From: Bacteroidota bacterium | GTDB taxonomy: Bacteria > Bacteroidota > Bacteroidia > Chitinophagales > Chitinophagaceae | NCBI GenBank assembly: GCA_023409975.1 | Contig: JAEYQO010000073.1 | Coordinates: 1-26,924, forward strand | Length of the DNA: 26,924 nt | Direction of reading: 5' to 3' | Part shown: positions 13,571 through 22,236 of the stretch, one piece after another | How the letters are laid out: every line of letters begins with the position of its first letter | How positions within the stretch are numbered: the first letter of the stretch is position 1 | Program-made: the position numbers and the translations under genes | The notes under the pieces: generated by a model | Databases searched by the model: none | Told to the model about the DNA's origin: nothing | What the model saw: the letters and a program-made list of their open reading frames with translations, nothing else

Positions 13571-14587
13571 TCACTGACTATCGGTGCCCGCCAGGCTCTC
13601 CATCCCCAGCCATTCCTGCGCATTCCGGTACAATAGCTTTTCTTTCAGCTCCTGCCCCCAGTCCATACTCTCGATTAGCAGTCCCGGGTGATGCTCACCC
13701 AGCGGGAAGGGATAATCACTGCCCATGCATATCCTGTCTTCACCTATCACCTCCTTAATGTACGTAAGCGCAAGCGGATCATGAACCAGCGCATCGATCC
13801 AGAATCGTCCCAGATAATCTCTCGGATTAACCGGATTGTCAACAGCACACAGGTCTGGACGGACATTAAATCCGTGTTCTATCCTCCCGATGGTAAAGGG
13901 AAAACTACCGCCTCCATGAGCAAAAGCCACTTTCAAACCCGGATGCCGCTCGAAAACACCTGCAAAGATCATCGAGCTGATAGCCCTTGCTGTTTCAGCA
14001 GGCATTCCAACCAGCCACGGAAGCCAGTATTTCTGCATGTCTTTCTCGCCCATCATTTCCCAGGGGTGCACAAACAGGCTACAGCCCAGTTCCTCCGCAG
14101 CCTGCCAGAAGGGTTCAAAAACCGGGTCGCTCAGGTTCCTGCCATTAATATTAGACCCTATTTCCAGTCCCGGCATGCCCAGTTCTTTAACACATCGCTC
14201 CATCTCCCTGACGGCAAGATCAATATCCTGCAAAGGCACGGTCCCAATTCCTATGAAATGTTCCGGATGGTCATGGACACAGGAAGCAATATGATCGTTG
14301 AAGAACCGTGATGTCTCCAGACCATGCTCAGGCTTTGCCCAGTAATTAAATAATACGGGTATGGTCGATAGCACCTGGACGCCCACCGCAGTAAGGTCCA
14401 TTTCTTTCATCCTCACCTGTGGATCCCAGCAGTTTTGTTCAACCTCCCGGAAAACCTTATCGCCCTTGATCATTCTGGCACACCCCGGACAATGGTGTTC
14501 TAAATGAATGAATTCTCCATAACCAAACTTTTGAAAATAGTTAGGTATGTGCTCCGGCATGATGTGTGTGTGGATGTCAATCTTCAT
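13571..14587 (-). CDS. 2-amino-3-carboxymuconate-6-semialdehyde decarboxylase (ACMSD)
   Basis: Zinc-dependent amidohydrolase-fold decarboxylase of the kynurenine route of tryptophan breakdown; it diverts the semialdehyde away from quinolinate. 338 residues from ATG 14587; the frame is open to a TTG at 14617, but MKIDIHTHIMPE is the family N-terminus. Metal and active-site residues fall at the same numbers as I recall for the human enzyme: H6, H8, H174 (LFVHPW), H224 (AFAHGGG), D291 (GSDYPFPLG), with R47, W191 and R243. Stretches such as NCWDP, STIPVLF, KYWLPWLVGMPAET, MRPDLCA-like VRPDLCAVDNP and DALVHDPL are strongly conserved. No other kynurenine pathway gene is in the window; it sits 41 bp before fabG on the same strand. 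Confidence 0.93.
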   Translation of the reverse strand: MKIDIHTHIMPEHIPNYFQKFGYGEFIHLEHHCPGCARMIKGDKVFREVEQNCWDPQVRMKEMDLTAVGVQVLSTIPVLFNYWAKPEHGLETSRFFNDHIASCVHDHPEHFIGIGTVPLQDIDLAVREMERCVKELGMPGLEIGSNINGRNLSDPVFEPFWQAAEELGCSLFVHPWEMMGEKDMQKYWLPWLVGMPAETARAISSMIFAGVFERHPGLKVAFAHGGGSFPFTIGRIEHGFNVRPDLCAVDNPVNPRDYLGRFWIDALVHDPLALTYIKEVIGEDRICMGSDYPFPLGEHHPGLLIESMDWGQELKEKLLYRNAQEWLGMESLAGTDSQ

Positions 14588-14777
14588 GGTTTGTAAAGTA
14601 TTGTCGCTGTTTTTCAATATTTTATTCCTAGCTTAAGGGTCTGTAAAACCCTCATAAGGAGAGCATGTTTGAGTCTAATTCATTGCAAGTTGAGAAAAAA
14701 ACCATAATCACTACGAAATGATCCGACCACCTTGTCATCAGGGCAAAACGGAAAAGGTAGTATAGAAACGATTAAGC

Positions 14778-17700
14778 ATGAAGCCAAACATCTACTCCGG
14801 GATCATCCTGATCCTGTGCTGCATTCTATCCTTTGGAACGGCGCAGGCACAATACTGTACCACTAATCTTCATTCAAATCCCTGTAATACTTCGATCAAC
14901 GGCGACTACATCACTTCCTTTTCCACGTCAGGTGGTATCACCAATATAAGCAATCCCAACACCGGCTGTGGAGGTGGCCCGGGTAACTATAATTATTATT
15001 CAACCAAGACGCACACAGCCTTTCCCGGTGATGTGGTAAATTTTCAGTTCGTTACCACGATGGAGACATGGTCGGATGCGTATAAGATATGGGTAGACTG
15101 GAATCAGAATGGCACACTCGATAATCCCGGAGAATTGATGTATGCATCTTCGTCTACTATTCCTGGAAACGGAACAGTTGTCAATGGATCATTTGTAGTT
15201 CCAGCGACTGCCCCGGTTGGTGTAACAAGATTGAGAATTCGATGTGTGTTTGCCAGCACATCGTTCACTCCTTGTAGTAATGAAACCTGGGGTGAAGCAG
15301 AAGACTACAATTTCGAAGTAGCCTCTCCCGTCCCCTGTTCAGGACTACCCCAACCCATTGCCTCTGCCTCTACAACAGCGCTCTGCGCGCCATCTCCTGT
15401 CGTCATCAGCGCCACTAATCTTACCGGTGGCGGCTACATCTATCAGTGGCAGTCCACCCTGGCCTGTTTCAATAACTGGAATAATATCACAGGCGCAACA
15501 GGCCCCACCTACAATGTCATGAGTGTCTCGCTGCCCATGGCCTACCGGGTTATCGTTACCTGCGGACACTCAGGTCTCACCGACACCAGCAATGTGGTCT
15601 TTATTTATGCTGCCTGCTACTGCGCATCCACCGCAAGTTCCACCAGCGGTGCCGACATCGGACAAGTGGTCGTGGATACATTTGCACACCCACAGACAGC
15701 CCCTGCAACGCTGGTTAATAATCCCGCCTCCAATCAGATCTATTCCAATTTCCAGGGAATCCGTCCCATTCACCTGTTACCCGGCTCCTCCTATCCTATT
15801 TCACTCACCCAGATCAACAGTGCCGGCTACACACCTTCATACGCCAAGGTTTTTATCGACTTCAACCGTAACGGCAATTTCCTGGATGCAGGAGAACTGG
15901 TTCTGACACAGGCAGGACCGGCAGGTGCCATGCTGAATGGTTTCAATGGCAATTTCACCGTGCCTGCAACTGCCACACCCGGCCCTACCAGAATGAGAGT
16001 CGTACTGGTGCAGGGCGGCAACTCAGGAACGGTCAACTCCTGCGGTTCCTACAGCGCCGGCGAAACAGAAGATTACAACGTTTTCATTCGACCCAACTGG
16101 CCCGCTCCTACAGCCACAGTCACCAATCCTGTCATCTGCGAAGGCCAGAATATCAATCTCTTTGCTTCTTCTTCAGCGCAATGCTTCTCCTATAGCTGGA
16201 CCGGCCCGAATGGCTTTACCTCCGCTGCCGCCAACCCGGTAATCACAAATACCACTGCCGCTGCATCTGGTACTTATTCTGTAACAGTCAATTCTTATGG
16301 CTACAGCTCCGCTCCAGGCACCGTTCAGGTGACGGTGGCTCCCGCAACAGTCGTAAATGATACACTTAGTCTTTGCAGCGGCGATACGATCTTTCTCGGT
16401 CCGAATATCATCACCTCAGGAGGCTCGTACACACACACTTTTGTAACGCCTTCCGGTTGCGACTCTACAGTCAATCTTTTTGTAACGGTCTCTCCCATCC
16501 CTTCTATTTCATCCACAGGCAGCCTCAATCCGACAACCTGCCAGGGCTCGGACGGATACATCACCCTGCACGGACTGCAGACGAATACCACCTACACGGT
16601 CAACTTTGCGCTCAACACGATTTCTCAACCGCCTGTCGTTCTCACCACAAATGCAGGCGGCACTTTAATCATCAACGGCCTCTCTGCCGGAACGTACTCA
16701 GATATCACGGTCACCCTCAATGGTTGCACCTCAGATCCTGCAGGTCCCAAAACATTAGCCGATCCTTCTCCTCCGGGGCCGCCGTCAGCAGGCAACAATG
16801 GCCCACTCTGCGAAGGGGCGACACTCAACCTCACGACCGCTGCGGTGCCCGGCGCCAGCTACACCTGGACCGGCCCCTCCTTCTTTTCGAATCAGCAACA
16901 GCCTTCGATAGCGAATGTGACCACCGCAAATGCAGGGGTCTACTCGTTGACAGTGACGGTAAGCGGTTGTACCTCAGCTCCTGCTACCACAAACGTTACC
17001 GTTCATCCCACACCGCCCACACCTGTCGCAGGCAGCAACAGCCCGGTATGTGAAGGAGGAACGATCAATTTCACCTCCGCCAATATTCCTGGTGCATCCT
17101 GGCAATGGACCGGACCAGTTTCTTTCAACAGTACTACCCAAAATCCATCAATCACAAATGCACAGGTAAACCAGGCAGGAACCTATTCAGTGGTGGCCAC
17201 CGTCAATGGCTGTCCTTCCGCTCCGGGCTCGACCACAGTTGCGGTCACCCCGCTCTCTGCACCGCCTGCTGCTTCCAATTCGGGCCCTGTCTGCCCCGGC
17301 ACTACACTCTCGCTCTTCGCTTCCGCTATTCCCGGTGCCAGCTATACCTGGGTCGGACCGAATAGTTTCTCCGCCACCACTCAAAACCCCTCGATCCCCA
17401 TGGTGACGGCCGCAGCCAATGGCATATACACGGTGTATGCTACGGTGAATGGCTGTAATACCGCAGTAGATACCACTCACGTTACTATCTATCCCACTCC
17501 TGCCGCTCCCATAGTCACCAACATAGATCTTTGCCATAATGGTCCTTCCGCTGCTCTCACTGCCAATGGGCAGAACCTGCTCTGGTACACCACACCTACT
17601 GGTGGCGTCGGAAATACCGCAGCACCCATTCCTGCCACAACCACAACAGGTACCACCACCTGGTATGTCAGCCAGACGATCAATGGCTGTGAGAGTCCGC

Positions 17701-19949
17701 GGGCTCCTTTAACCGTTAATGTTCTTGCTCGTCCTGCAGCCCCTGCAACAACGAATCTTCTGTATTGCCAGGGAACCACGGCAGCGCCACTCACTGCCGT
17801 CGGACAAAACCTGCTCTGGTACACAACACCCACTGGCGGCACAGGTACGGCAACGGCTCCCGTTCCTTCTACAGCCACGGTAGGCACCACCACCTGGTAT
17901 GTCAGCCAGACGCCAGGTCTCTGCGAGAGCGATCGTGCTCCTGTAACGGTCACCATCCTGACCACACCGCCATCACCCGTGGTCACAACACCGGTTAATT
18001 ATTGTCAGTACGGTTCCTACACCCCCCTGCTCGACTCGACCGTCTCCGGAGTTAATATTCTCTGGTACACACAATCCGCTGGTGGCACCGGCAGCAGTAC
18101 GGCTCCCCTCATCGACCTGAACACGCCTTCCTTCGATACTTTTTACGTAGCCGCCACTTTAGGTTCCTGCGAAAGCGCACGTTTGCCCGTCGCGGTGAAT
18201 ATTTATCCTAAACCATCTGCACCGCTCGTTTACGACACGATCTACTGCCAGAACAGTAGCGTCCCGCCGCTTGCAGCTGCAGGACAAAACCTCCTTTGGT
18301 ACACCACCCCCTCCGGCGGGACAGGTTCCGCTGTCGCCCCGACTCCCTCAACAACAAATGCGGGTGTAAATACCTGGTATGTCAGTCAGTCGGTAAATGG
18401 TTGTGAAAGTGATCGCGCATCGATTACGGTAACCGTAGTTGCACAACCGGCGCTCCCTGTCGTCAGCAATCCGGAATACTGCCAGTTCGACTCAGCCGCA
18501 CCGCTTACCGCTATCGGCCAGAATCTTCATTGGTATGAACAGGCTTCGGGTGGAACACCGGACCTGACTCCCCCGACGCCTTCAACATCTACCCCCGGTA
18601 TATACACCTGGTATGTCACGCAGATGATCGGTAATTGCGAAAGCTATCGTGCTCCCGTAACGGTCACTGTCTACGAAAAACCCGCCCCTCCAATGGTTTC
18701 TAATCCTGTGCTGTTCTGCGAAGGAGATAGTTTGGCCTCACTCCAGGTTCATGGTTCCAACCTGACCTGGTACGCCGCAGCAACGGGTGGGGGAGGCTCA
18801 CCGTTTACACCTACTGTCGCATATGATACCGTTGGCACCACCTACCATTGGGTTACTCAATCCATCAACGGCTGCGAAAGCGACCGCGCCCTGGTCGAGG
18901 TAACGGTCAATCCCGGAGTGACAGCAGAAATAGGGATCAGCGCACAGGTTTTTTGCCAATTCGATACCATCCAACTGCAAAGCCTTACCTCAAATCCACC
19001 AGCGAGTCATTACAACTGGAATCTGGGTGCTGGTGGACAATTCCTCTCAGGCTCAGGTGCCGGTCCATATGATGCACGCTGGGATTCCGCCGGCAGCTAT
19101 ACGGTAACTCTGACGGTCTCGCATTTGAATTGTTCCGCCACCGATCAGTTGGAGGTAATTGTCAAACCCTCTCCGGAAGCTGGTTTCGCAGTTAAAGAAC
19201 ATGCTTGCATAGGAGAAGAACTGATGGTGCAGGCAGGCTGGAACAGTCTGAATGCCAGTAGTTACAACTGGCAGTTTGCAGATGCAACGGTCCTCAGCGG
19301 TTCCGGCCCCGGGTTTTATAAATTACGTTTCGATCAACCGGGCGTGAAACTGATCAGCCTCCAGACGGTATTGAATGGTTGCAGATCATTCCCTGCATTC
19401 GACACACTCATAGTCAATGAAACGCCTTTGGCCCAGATCATCACAGAAGTACAGGACAAAACATGTATCGGCGATACACTGCTGTTCCAGGCTGCCACAA
19501 CACTTGGGTCAGAGAAGTACAATTATGTATGGTCGCCGGAGCAATACTTTAATAGTAACGGTCTCTATCAGACGGAAGGAAGGTTACTCAAGCCGGACTG
19601 GATACAACTAAAGGTGCTGGATCCCTGGGGCTGCGAAGGCTCGGATAGTATCTTTGTGAGCGCAGAACCCTGCTGTAACGTATTGCTACCTGGTGCATTC
19701 ACACCAAATGGTGATGGTCGCAACGACTTGTTCAGGATCATCGGCGATGGTGGTCAGGGCCAGGTGACTTTCAGGATCGTCAACAGGTATGGCCAGGTCA
19801 TCTTTGAAACAACAGATCCACAAAGAAGCTGGGACGGAACTTTTAATGGCAAGCCTCAGCCAATGGGTACCTATTTCTATTACCTGCGCTACAAATGCAA
19901 TGGCCTCGGCGATCTGGAGCAAAAGGGTGAAGTAACCCTGATCAGGTAA
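14778..19949 (+). CDS. Giant secreted multi-domain protein with type IX secretion (CHU_C) C-terminal domain
   Basis: 1723 residues. Signal peptide 1-25 (ending AQAQ). Two GEVED-type domains, about 80-181 (DWNQNGTLDNPGE, GEAEDYNF) and 335-437 (DFNRNGNFLDAGE, GETEDYNV). Ig-like modules with a WTGP core at about 447-521, 675-745, 755-825 and 834-905. Six tandem Ig_7-like repeats of about 78 residues at 916-993, 994-1072, 1073-1152, 1153-1230, 1231-1309 and 1310-1379, each with CQ/CE, LLWYTTPTGGTG, TWYVSQ and CES-R. PKD-like domains at about 1386-1465, 1466-1548 and 1549-1630. The end (1633-1723; AFTPNGDGRNDLF, FRIVNRYGQVIFE, WDGTFNGKPQPMGTYFYYL) is the gliding-motility-associated CHU_C domain, a type B sorting signal of the type IX secretion system. 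Likely a surface adhesin or structural protein; no enzymatic domain was seen. It stands alone, divergent from ACMSD and convergent with the DUF4184 gene. Confidence 0.93.
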   Translation: MKPNIYSGIILILCCILSFGTAQAQYCTTNLHSNPCNTSINGDYITSFSTSGGITNISNPNTGCGGGPGNYNYYSTKTHTAFPGDVVNFQFVTTMETWSDAYKIWVDWNQNGTLDNPGELMYASSSTIPGNGTVVNGSFVVPATAPVGVTRLRIRCVFASTSFTPCSNETWGEAEDYNFEVASPVPCSGLPQPIASASTTALCAPSPVVISATNLTGGGYIYQWQSTLACFNNWNNITGATGPTYNVMSVSLPMAYRVIVTCGHSGLTDTSNVVFIYAACYCASTASSTSGADIGQVVVDTFAHPQTAPATLVNNPASNQIYSNFQGIRPIHLLPGSSYPISLTQINSAGYTPSYAKVFIDFNRNGNFLDAGELVLTQAGPAGAMLNGFNGNFTVPATATPGPTRMRVVLVQGGNSGTVNSCGSYSAGETEDYNVFIRPNWPAPTATVTNPVICEGQNINLFASSSAQCFSYSWTGPNGFTSAAANPVITNTTAAASGTYSVTVNSYGYSSAPGTVQVTVAPATVVNDTLSLCSGDTIFLGPNIITSGGSYTHTFVTPSGCDSTVNLFVTVSPIPSISSTGSLNPTTCQGSDGYITLHGLQTNTTYTVNFALNTISQPPVVLTTNAGGTLIINGLSAGTYSDITVTLNGCTSDPAGPKTLADPSPPGPPSAGNNGPLCEGATLNLTTAAVPGASYTWTGPSFFSNQQQPSIANVTTANAGVYSLTVTVSGCTSAPATTNVTVHPTPPTPVAGSNSPVCEGGTINFTSANIPGASWQWTGPVSFNSTTQNPSITNAQVNQAGTYSVVATVNGCPSAPGSTTVAVTPLSAPPAASNSGPVCPGTTLSLFASAIPGASYTWVGPNSFSATTQNPSIPMVTAAANGIYTVYATVNGCNTAVDTTHVTIYPTPAAPIVTNIDLCHNGPSAALTANGQNLLWYTTPTGGVGNTAAPIPATTTTGTTTWYVSQTINGCESPRAPLTVNVLARPAAPATTNLLYCQGTTAAPLTAVGQNLLWYTTPTGGTGTATAPVPSTATVGTTTWYVSQTPGLCESDRAPVTVTILTTPPSPVVTTPVNYCQYGSYTPLLDSTVSGVNILWYTQSAGGTGSSTAPLIDLNTPSFDTFYVAATLGSCESARLPVAVNIYPKPSAPLVYDTIYCQNSSVPPLAAAGQNLLWYTTPSGGTGSAVAPTPSTTNAGVNTWYVSQSVNGCESDRASITVTVVAQPALPVVSNPEYCQFDSAAPLTAIGQNLHWYEQASGGTPDLTPPTPSTSTPGIYTWYVTQMIGNCESYRAPVTVTVYEKPAPPMVSNPVLFCEGDSLASLQVHGSNLTWYAAATGGGGSPFTPTVAYDTVGTTYHWVTQSINGCESDRALVEVTVNPGVTAEIGISAQVFCQFDTIQLQSLTSNPPASHYNWNLGAGGQFLSGSGAGPYDARWDSAGSYTVTLTVSHLNCSATDQLEVIVKPSPEAGFAVKEHACIGEELMVQAGWNSLNASSYNWQFADATVLSGSGPGFYKLRFDQPGVKLISLQTVLNGCRSFPAFDTLIVNETPLAQIITEVQDKTCIGDTLLFQAATTLGSEKYNYVWSPEQYFNSNGLYQTEGRLLKPDWIQLKVLDPWGCEGSDSIFVSAEPCCNVLLPGAFTPNGDGRNDLFRIIGDGGQGQVTFRIVNRYGQVIFETTDPQRSWDGTFNGKPQPMGTYFYYLRYKCNGLGDLEQKGEVTLIR
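17523..18914 (+). repeat. Six tandem ~234-bp repeats encoding Ig_7-like domains
   Basis: The repeats lie within the giant secreted protein gene (residues 916-1379). Units 1 and 2 share an identical 27-base segment at 17652-17678 and 17886-17912, exactly 234 bp apart, and units 1, 2 and 4 agree closely around the LLWYTTPTGG codons. Units 3, 5 and 6 have diverged further. The pattern indicates tandem duplication, with units 1 and 2 the most recent or recently homogenised pair. Confidence 0.85.
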
Positions 19950-19982
19950 AATAGATTTTTCTCAGACGGGCGATGGGCGGTT

Positions 19983-20726
19983 TCATCTTGACTGCTGCGC
20001 ATCGCTTCGTCGTGTTTTGAAAGCATGGAATAGCCCACTCGCCACAACAACCCCCACCAGCATTCCCGCTATCAATGCATGAAAGAACACGCCTTCGTTG
20101 TACCCCGCAAACTGGTACCGGAGGAACACGGTAAGGATCATACAGAAAACGACGATAAACCAGAAGGGCTTCCAGAATCTCCGGTTGAAATATACAGGAC
20201 GGGCGGGCAGTGATGCTATCTGCCAACCAAGAAGCGCCATACCCAGGAAACTACAGCCAAACTGTAGCCATTGCCGGACCACAATGCTTTCCTCCCAGCC
20301 TAGTTCCAGTCCCAGTCTTTCATCATACCGGTAGGTATCCGTATGTGTCAGCCGGTCCAGCAACAGATGACTGGCTATTCCCAGTAGCAATGAAATCAGA
20401 AACACGGGCGCATTTTTCCTGACATACCCCAGCCAGTCAAACCGCCGGTACTGCACCACTCTTCTCCGCAGAAATCCTGGTAGCTGGTCTATCAAAAGGT
20501 CACGAAACAATAAATGAAAAATGAAACATAAGGCCAGTCCCACAGGCAGGTCCCACCAAAACATACCCGCCCAGCTATGGCTGACGACCTTTGGTCCCCC
20601 AAGATGAATGAACCCCTCAAAATCCGGTGTCAGACTGCCTATGATCAATCCCGTCCAGGATACCCAACGCCTGGGAAACAGCCTGAAAGGAAGTACAACC
20701 GCAGGATGTGCGAAGGTGAATGGCAT
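19983..20726 (-). CDS. DUF4184 family membrane protein
   Basis: 247 residues. It begins MPFTFAHPAVVLPF, then IGSLTPDFEGFIHLGG and a SHSWAGMFWWDLPVGLAL stretch, which is the DUF4184 pattern; conserved His and Asp residues (H7, D35, H50, D59 and the HLLLDRLTHTD segment) recall membrane-bound metal-dependent hydrolases but no activity is established. Hydrophobic segments lie at about 23-33, 58-76, 105-125, 150-170, 188-203 and 212-232. It is the last gene of a minus-strand unit, 17 bp after the acetyltransferase, and ends 33 bp from the stop of the convergent giant gene. Confidence 0.83.
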   Translation of the reverse strand: MPFTFAHPAVVLPFRLFPRRWVSWTGLIIGSLTPDFEGFIHLGGPKVVSHSWAGMFWWDLPVGLALCFIFHLLFRDLLIDQLPGFLRRRVVQYRRFDWLGYVRKNAPVFLISLLLGIASHLLLDRLTHTDTYRYDERLGLELGWEESIVVRQWLQFGCSFLGMALLGWQIASLPARPVYFNRRFWKPFWFIVVFCMILTVFLRYQFAGYNEGVFFHALIAGMLVGVVVASGLFHAFKTRRSDAQQSR

Positions 20727-20743
20727 ATGTAGAAAGGGGATCC

Positions 20744-21208
20744 CTACAAAGAACGTAAAAATCGTGCGGGGTTGCCAGCGTACACGCCAGACTTAACAAT
20801 ATCTTTTGTCACTACAGCACCAGCACCAATCACCACATCATCACAGATCTTCACAGGAAGTATGGTGGCATTGGATCCTATGGAAACCCGATTTCCCACC
20901 CGGGTAGGTTTCCATTTGCTGCGATCACCCCCTGCAGGTCCACCATCCTCAAACAAATCGTTAATGAACATCACTCCATGGCCGATGAAACAATCATCAC
21001 CGATAGTCGCCAGTTCACAGATGAAGCTGTGGGATTGCACTTTCACTCTCGCACCCAGCTTCACATCGCGCTGTATCTCCGTAAAAGGTCCGATGAAACA
21101 GCCATCTCCGATATGACATCCATAAAGATTGACAGGTGTTACGATCTTCACTCCAACACCAAACATTACATCAACAATTCCAGCGGTATGTATGGTTGGT
21201 TGGTTCAT
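20744..21208 (-). CDS. WbpD-like left-handed beta-helix N-acetyltransferase
   Basis: 154 residues from ATG 21208; a longer in-frame start at 21295 would lie inside the upstream gene and is rejected. Hexapeptide repeats ([LIV]Gxxxx) fill the protein: IGDGCFIGPFTEI, LGARVKVQSHSFI, IGDDCFIGHGVMF, VGNRVSIGSNATI, ICDDVVIGAGAVV, ending YAGNPARFL. These are typical of the WbpD/WlbB acetyltransferases that N-acetylate a 3-amino UDP-sugar for surface polysaccharides, using acetyl-CoA. Its ATG is separated from the stop of the preceding dehydrogenase by one base, so the two are translationally coupled. The intervening aminotransferase of this pathway (WbpE/WlbC) is not in the window. Confidence 0.87.
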   Translation of the reverse strand: MNQPTIHTAGIVDVMFGVGVKIVTPVNLYGCHIGDGCFIGPFTEIQRDVKLGARVKVQSHSFICELATIGDDCFIGHGVMFINDLFEDGGPAGGDRSKWKPTRVGNRVSIGSNATILPVKICDDVVIGAGAVVTKDIVKSGVYAGNPARFLRSL

Positions 21209-21209
21209 G

Positions 21210-22220
21210 TCAGATGTGTTTCGCAGCCCGGTAGATCTTATCAATGATCTCCACAGTTTTAAGTCCCTCGAAGAAGTTGGTAGATATCGCTGCATTGTTC
21301 GTCAGCACCGCCACAAGGTTTTCATACACCTTATCATGATTGCTCATCGATCCCTCGTAAGTACCATAGCTGTTCGCCTTGTTCCCCTGTGGCAGGTTGT
21401 CAATGCGGTAGTCACGGATGTTCTGGTACTCGAGCTCATTCAGGTACTGACCACCTATCTTCACCGTGCCATGCTCCGCAAACAGCGTCAGTGAACCCTC
21501 CATGTTTTTTTCATGACTATTCACCGTATAGTTGATGGTCCCTATGGCGCCACTATAAAATTCCAGTATCACAACGCCGGTATCTTCAAAATCGATGATC
21601 CCCTGATGTGCATAGTTAGCGAGATAGGCCTGCACCTGTTTTACATCGCCCACCAGCCAGTACAGCAGATCGATGAAATGAGAGAACTGCGTGAACAGGG
21701 TGCCGCCATCCAGCTCCCTTGTGCCTTTCCAGCTATTCCGGTAATAATCCGCTCCCCTGTTCCAGAAACAGCTAAGCTGAATCGAATAGATCTTTCCCAG
21801 CCGGCCCTCATCCATCGCCTGCTTCACAGCCGCCACCGGCGGATTGAAGCGGTTTTGTTTAATGGCAAATAGTCTGCGGTTAGCCTGCTCCGCCGCTTTG
21901 ATCATCTCTCCGCAGTCATGTACGGTAATGGCCATGGGCTTTTCGCAAAGCACATGGTAGCCGGCTTTGAGGGCTTTGATCGAATGTTCAGCATGTAAGC
22001 CGTTTGGCGTACAGATGGAATAGACATCTGCCTCGGGCCGGTCCTTCAGAATCTCATCAAGTCCGTAGTATGCCGGCACGCCATATTCCCCTGCAAGCTG
22101 ATCTGCTCTTTCACGATCCGTATCACACACCGCCACCAGTTCGCCAATGTGCGCGATGTGCTGAGCATGCCGCTGGGCAATTCGTCCACAACCAACTATC
22201 ACAAATTTGATGCGCTTCAT
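21210..22220 (-). CDS. Gfo/Idh/MocA oxidoreductase, WbpB/WlbA-like UDP-sugar dehydrogenase
   Basis: 336 residues. N-terminal Rossmann fold with the nucleotide motif FVIVGCGRIAQRHA (about 6-19); CEKPMA (about 92-97) is the family catalytic Lys motif; LFAIKQNRFNPPV and SCFWNRGADYYRNSWKG match the WbpB/WlbA branch, which oxidises the 3-hydroxyl of UDP-N-acetylglucosaminuronate; DGGTLFTQFSHFIDLLYWL and VKIGGQYLNELEYQN follow in the substrate-binding half. Paired with the WbpD-like gene one base downstream, it would supply the keto-sugar for amination and acetylation in surface polysaccharide synthesis. 16 bp after the Wzi-like gene. Confidence 0.88.
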   Translation of the reverse strand: MKRIKFVIVGCGRIAQRHAQHIAHIGELVAVCDTDRERADQLAGEYGVPAYYGLDEILKDRPEADVYSICTPNGLHAEHSIKALKAGYHVLCEKPMAITVHDCGEMIKAAEQANRRLFAIKQNRFNPPVAAVKQAMDEGRLGKIYSIQLSCFWNRGADYYRNSWKGTRELDGGTLFTQFSHFIDLLYWLVGDVKQVQAYLANYAHQGIIDFEDTGVVILEFYSGAIGTINYTVNSHEKNMEGSLTLFAEHGTVKIGGQYLNELEYQNIRDYRIDNLPQGNKANSYGTYEGSMSNHDKVYENLVAVLTNNAAISTNFFEGLKTVEIIDKIYRAAKHI

Positions 22221-22236
22221 CCAGTCTGTTCTTCAG

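Noticed and set aside
15345..17986. Several open frames antisense or out of frame within the giant secreted protein gene
   Set aside because: They are by-products of the Thr/Ser/Gly/Pro-rich repeat composition and lack family features.
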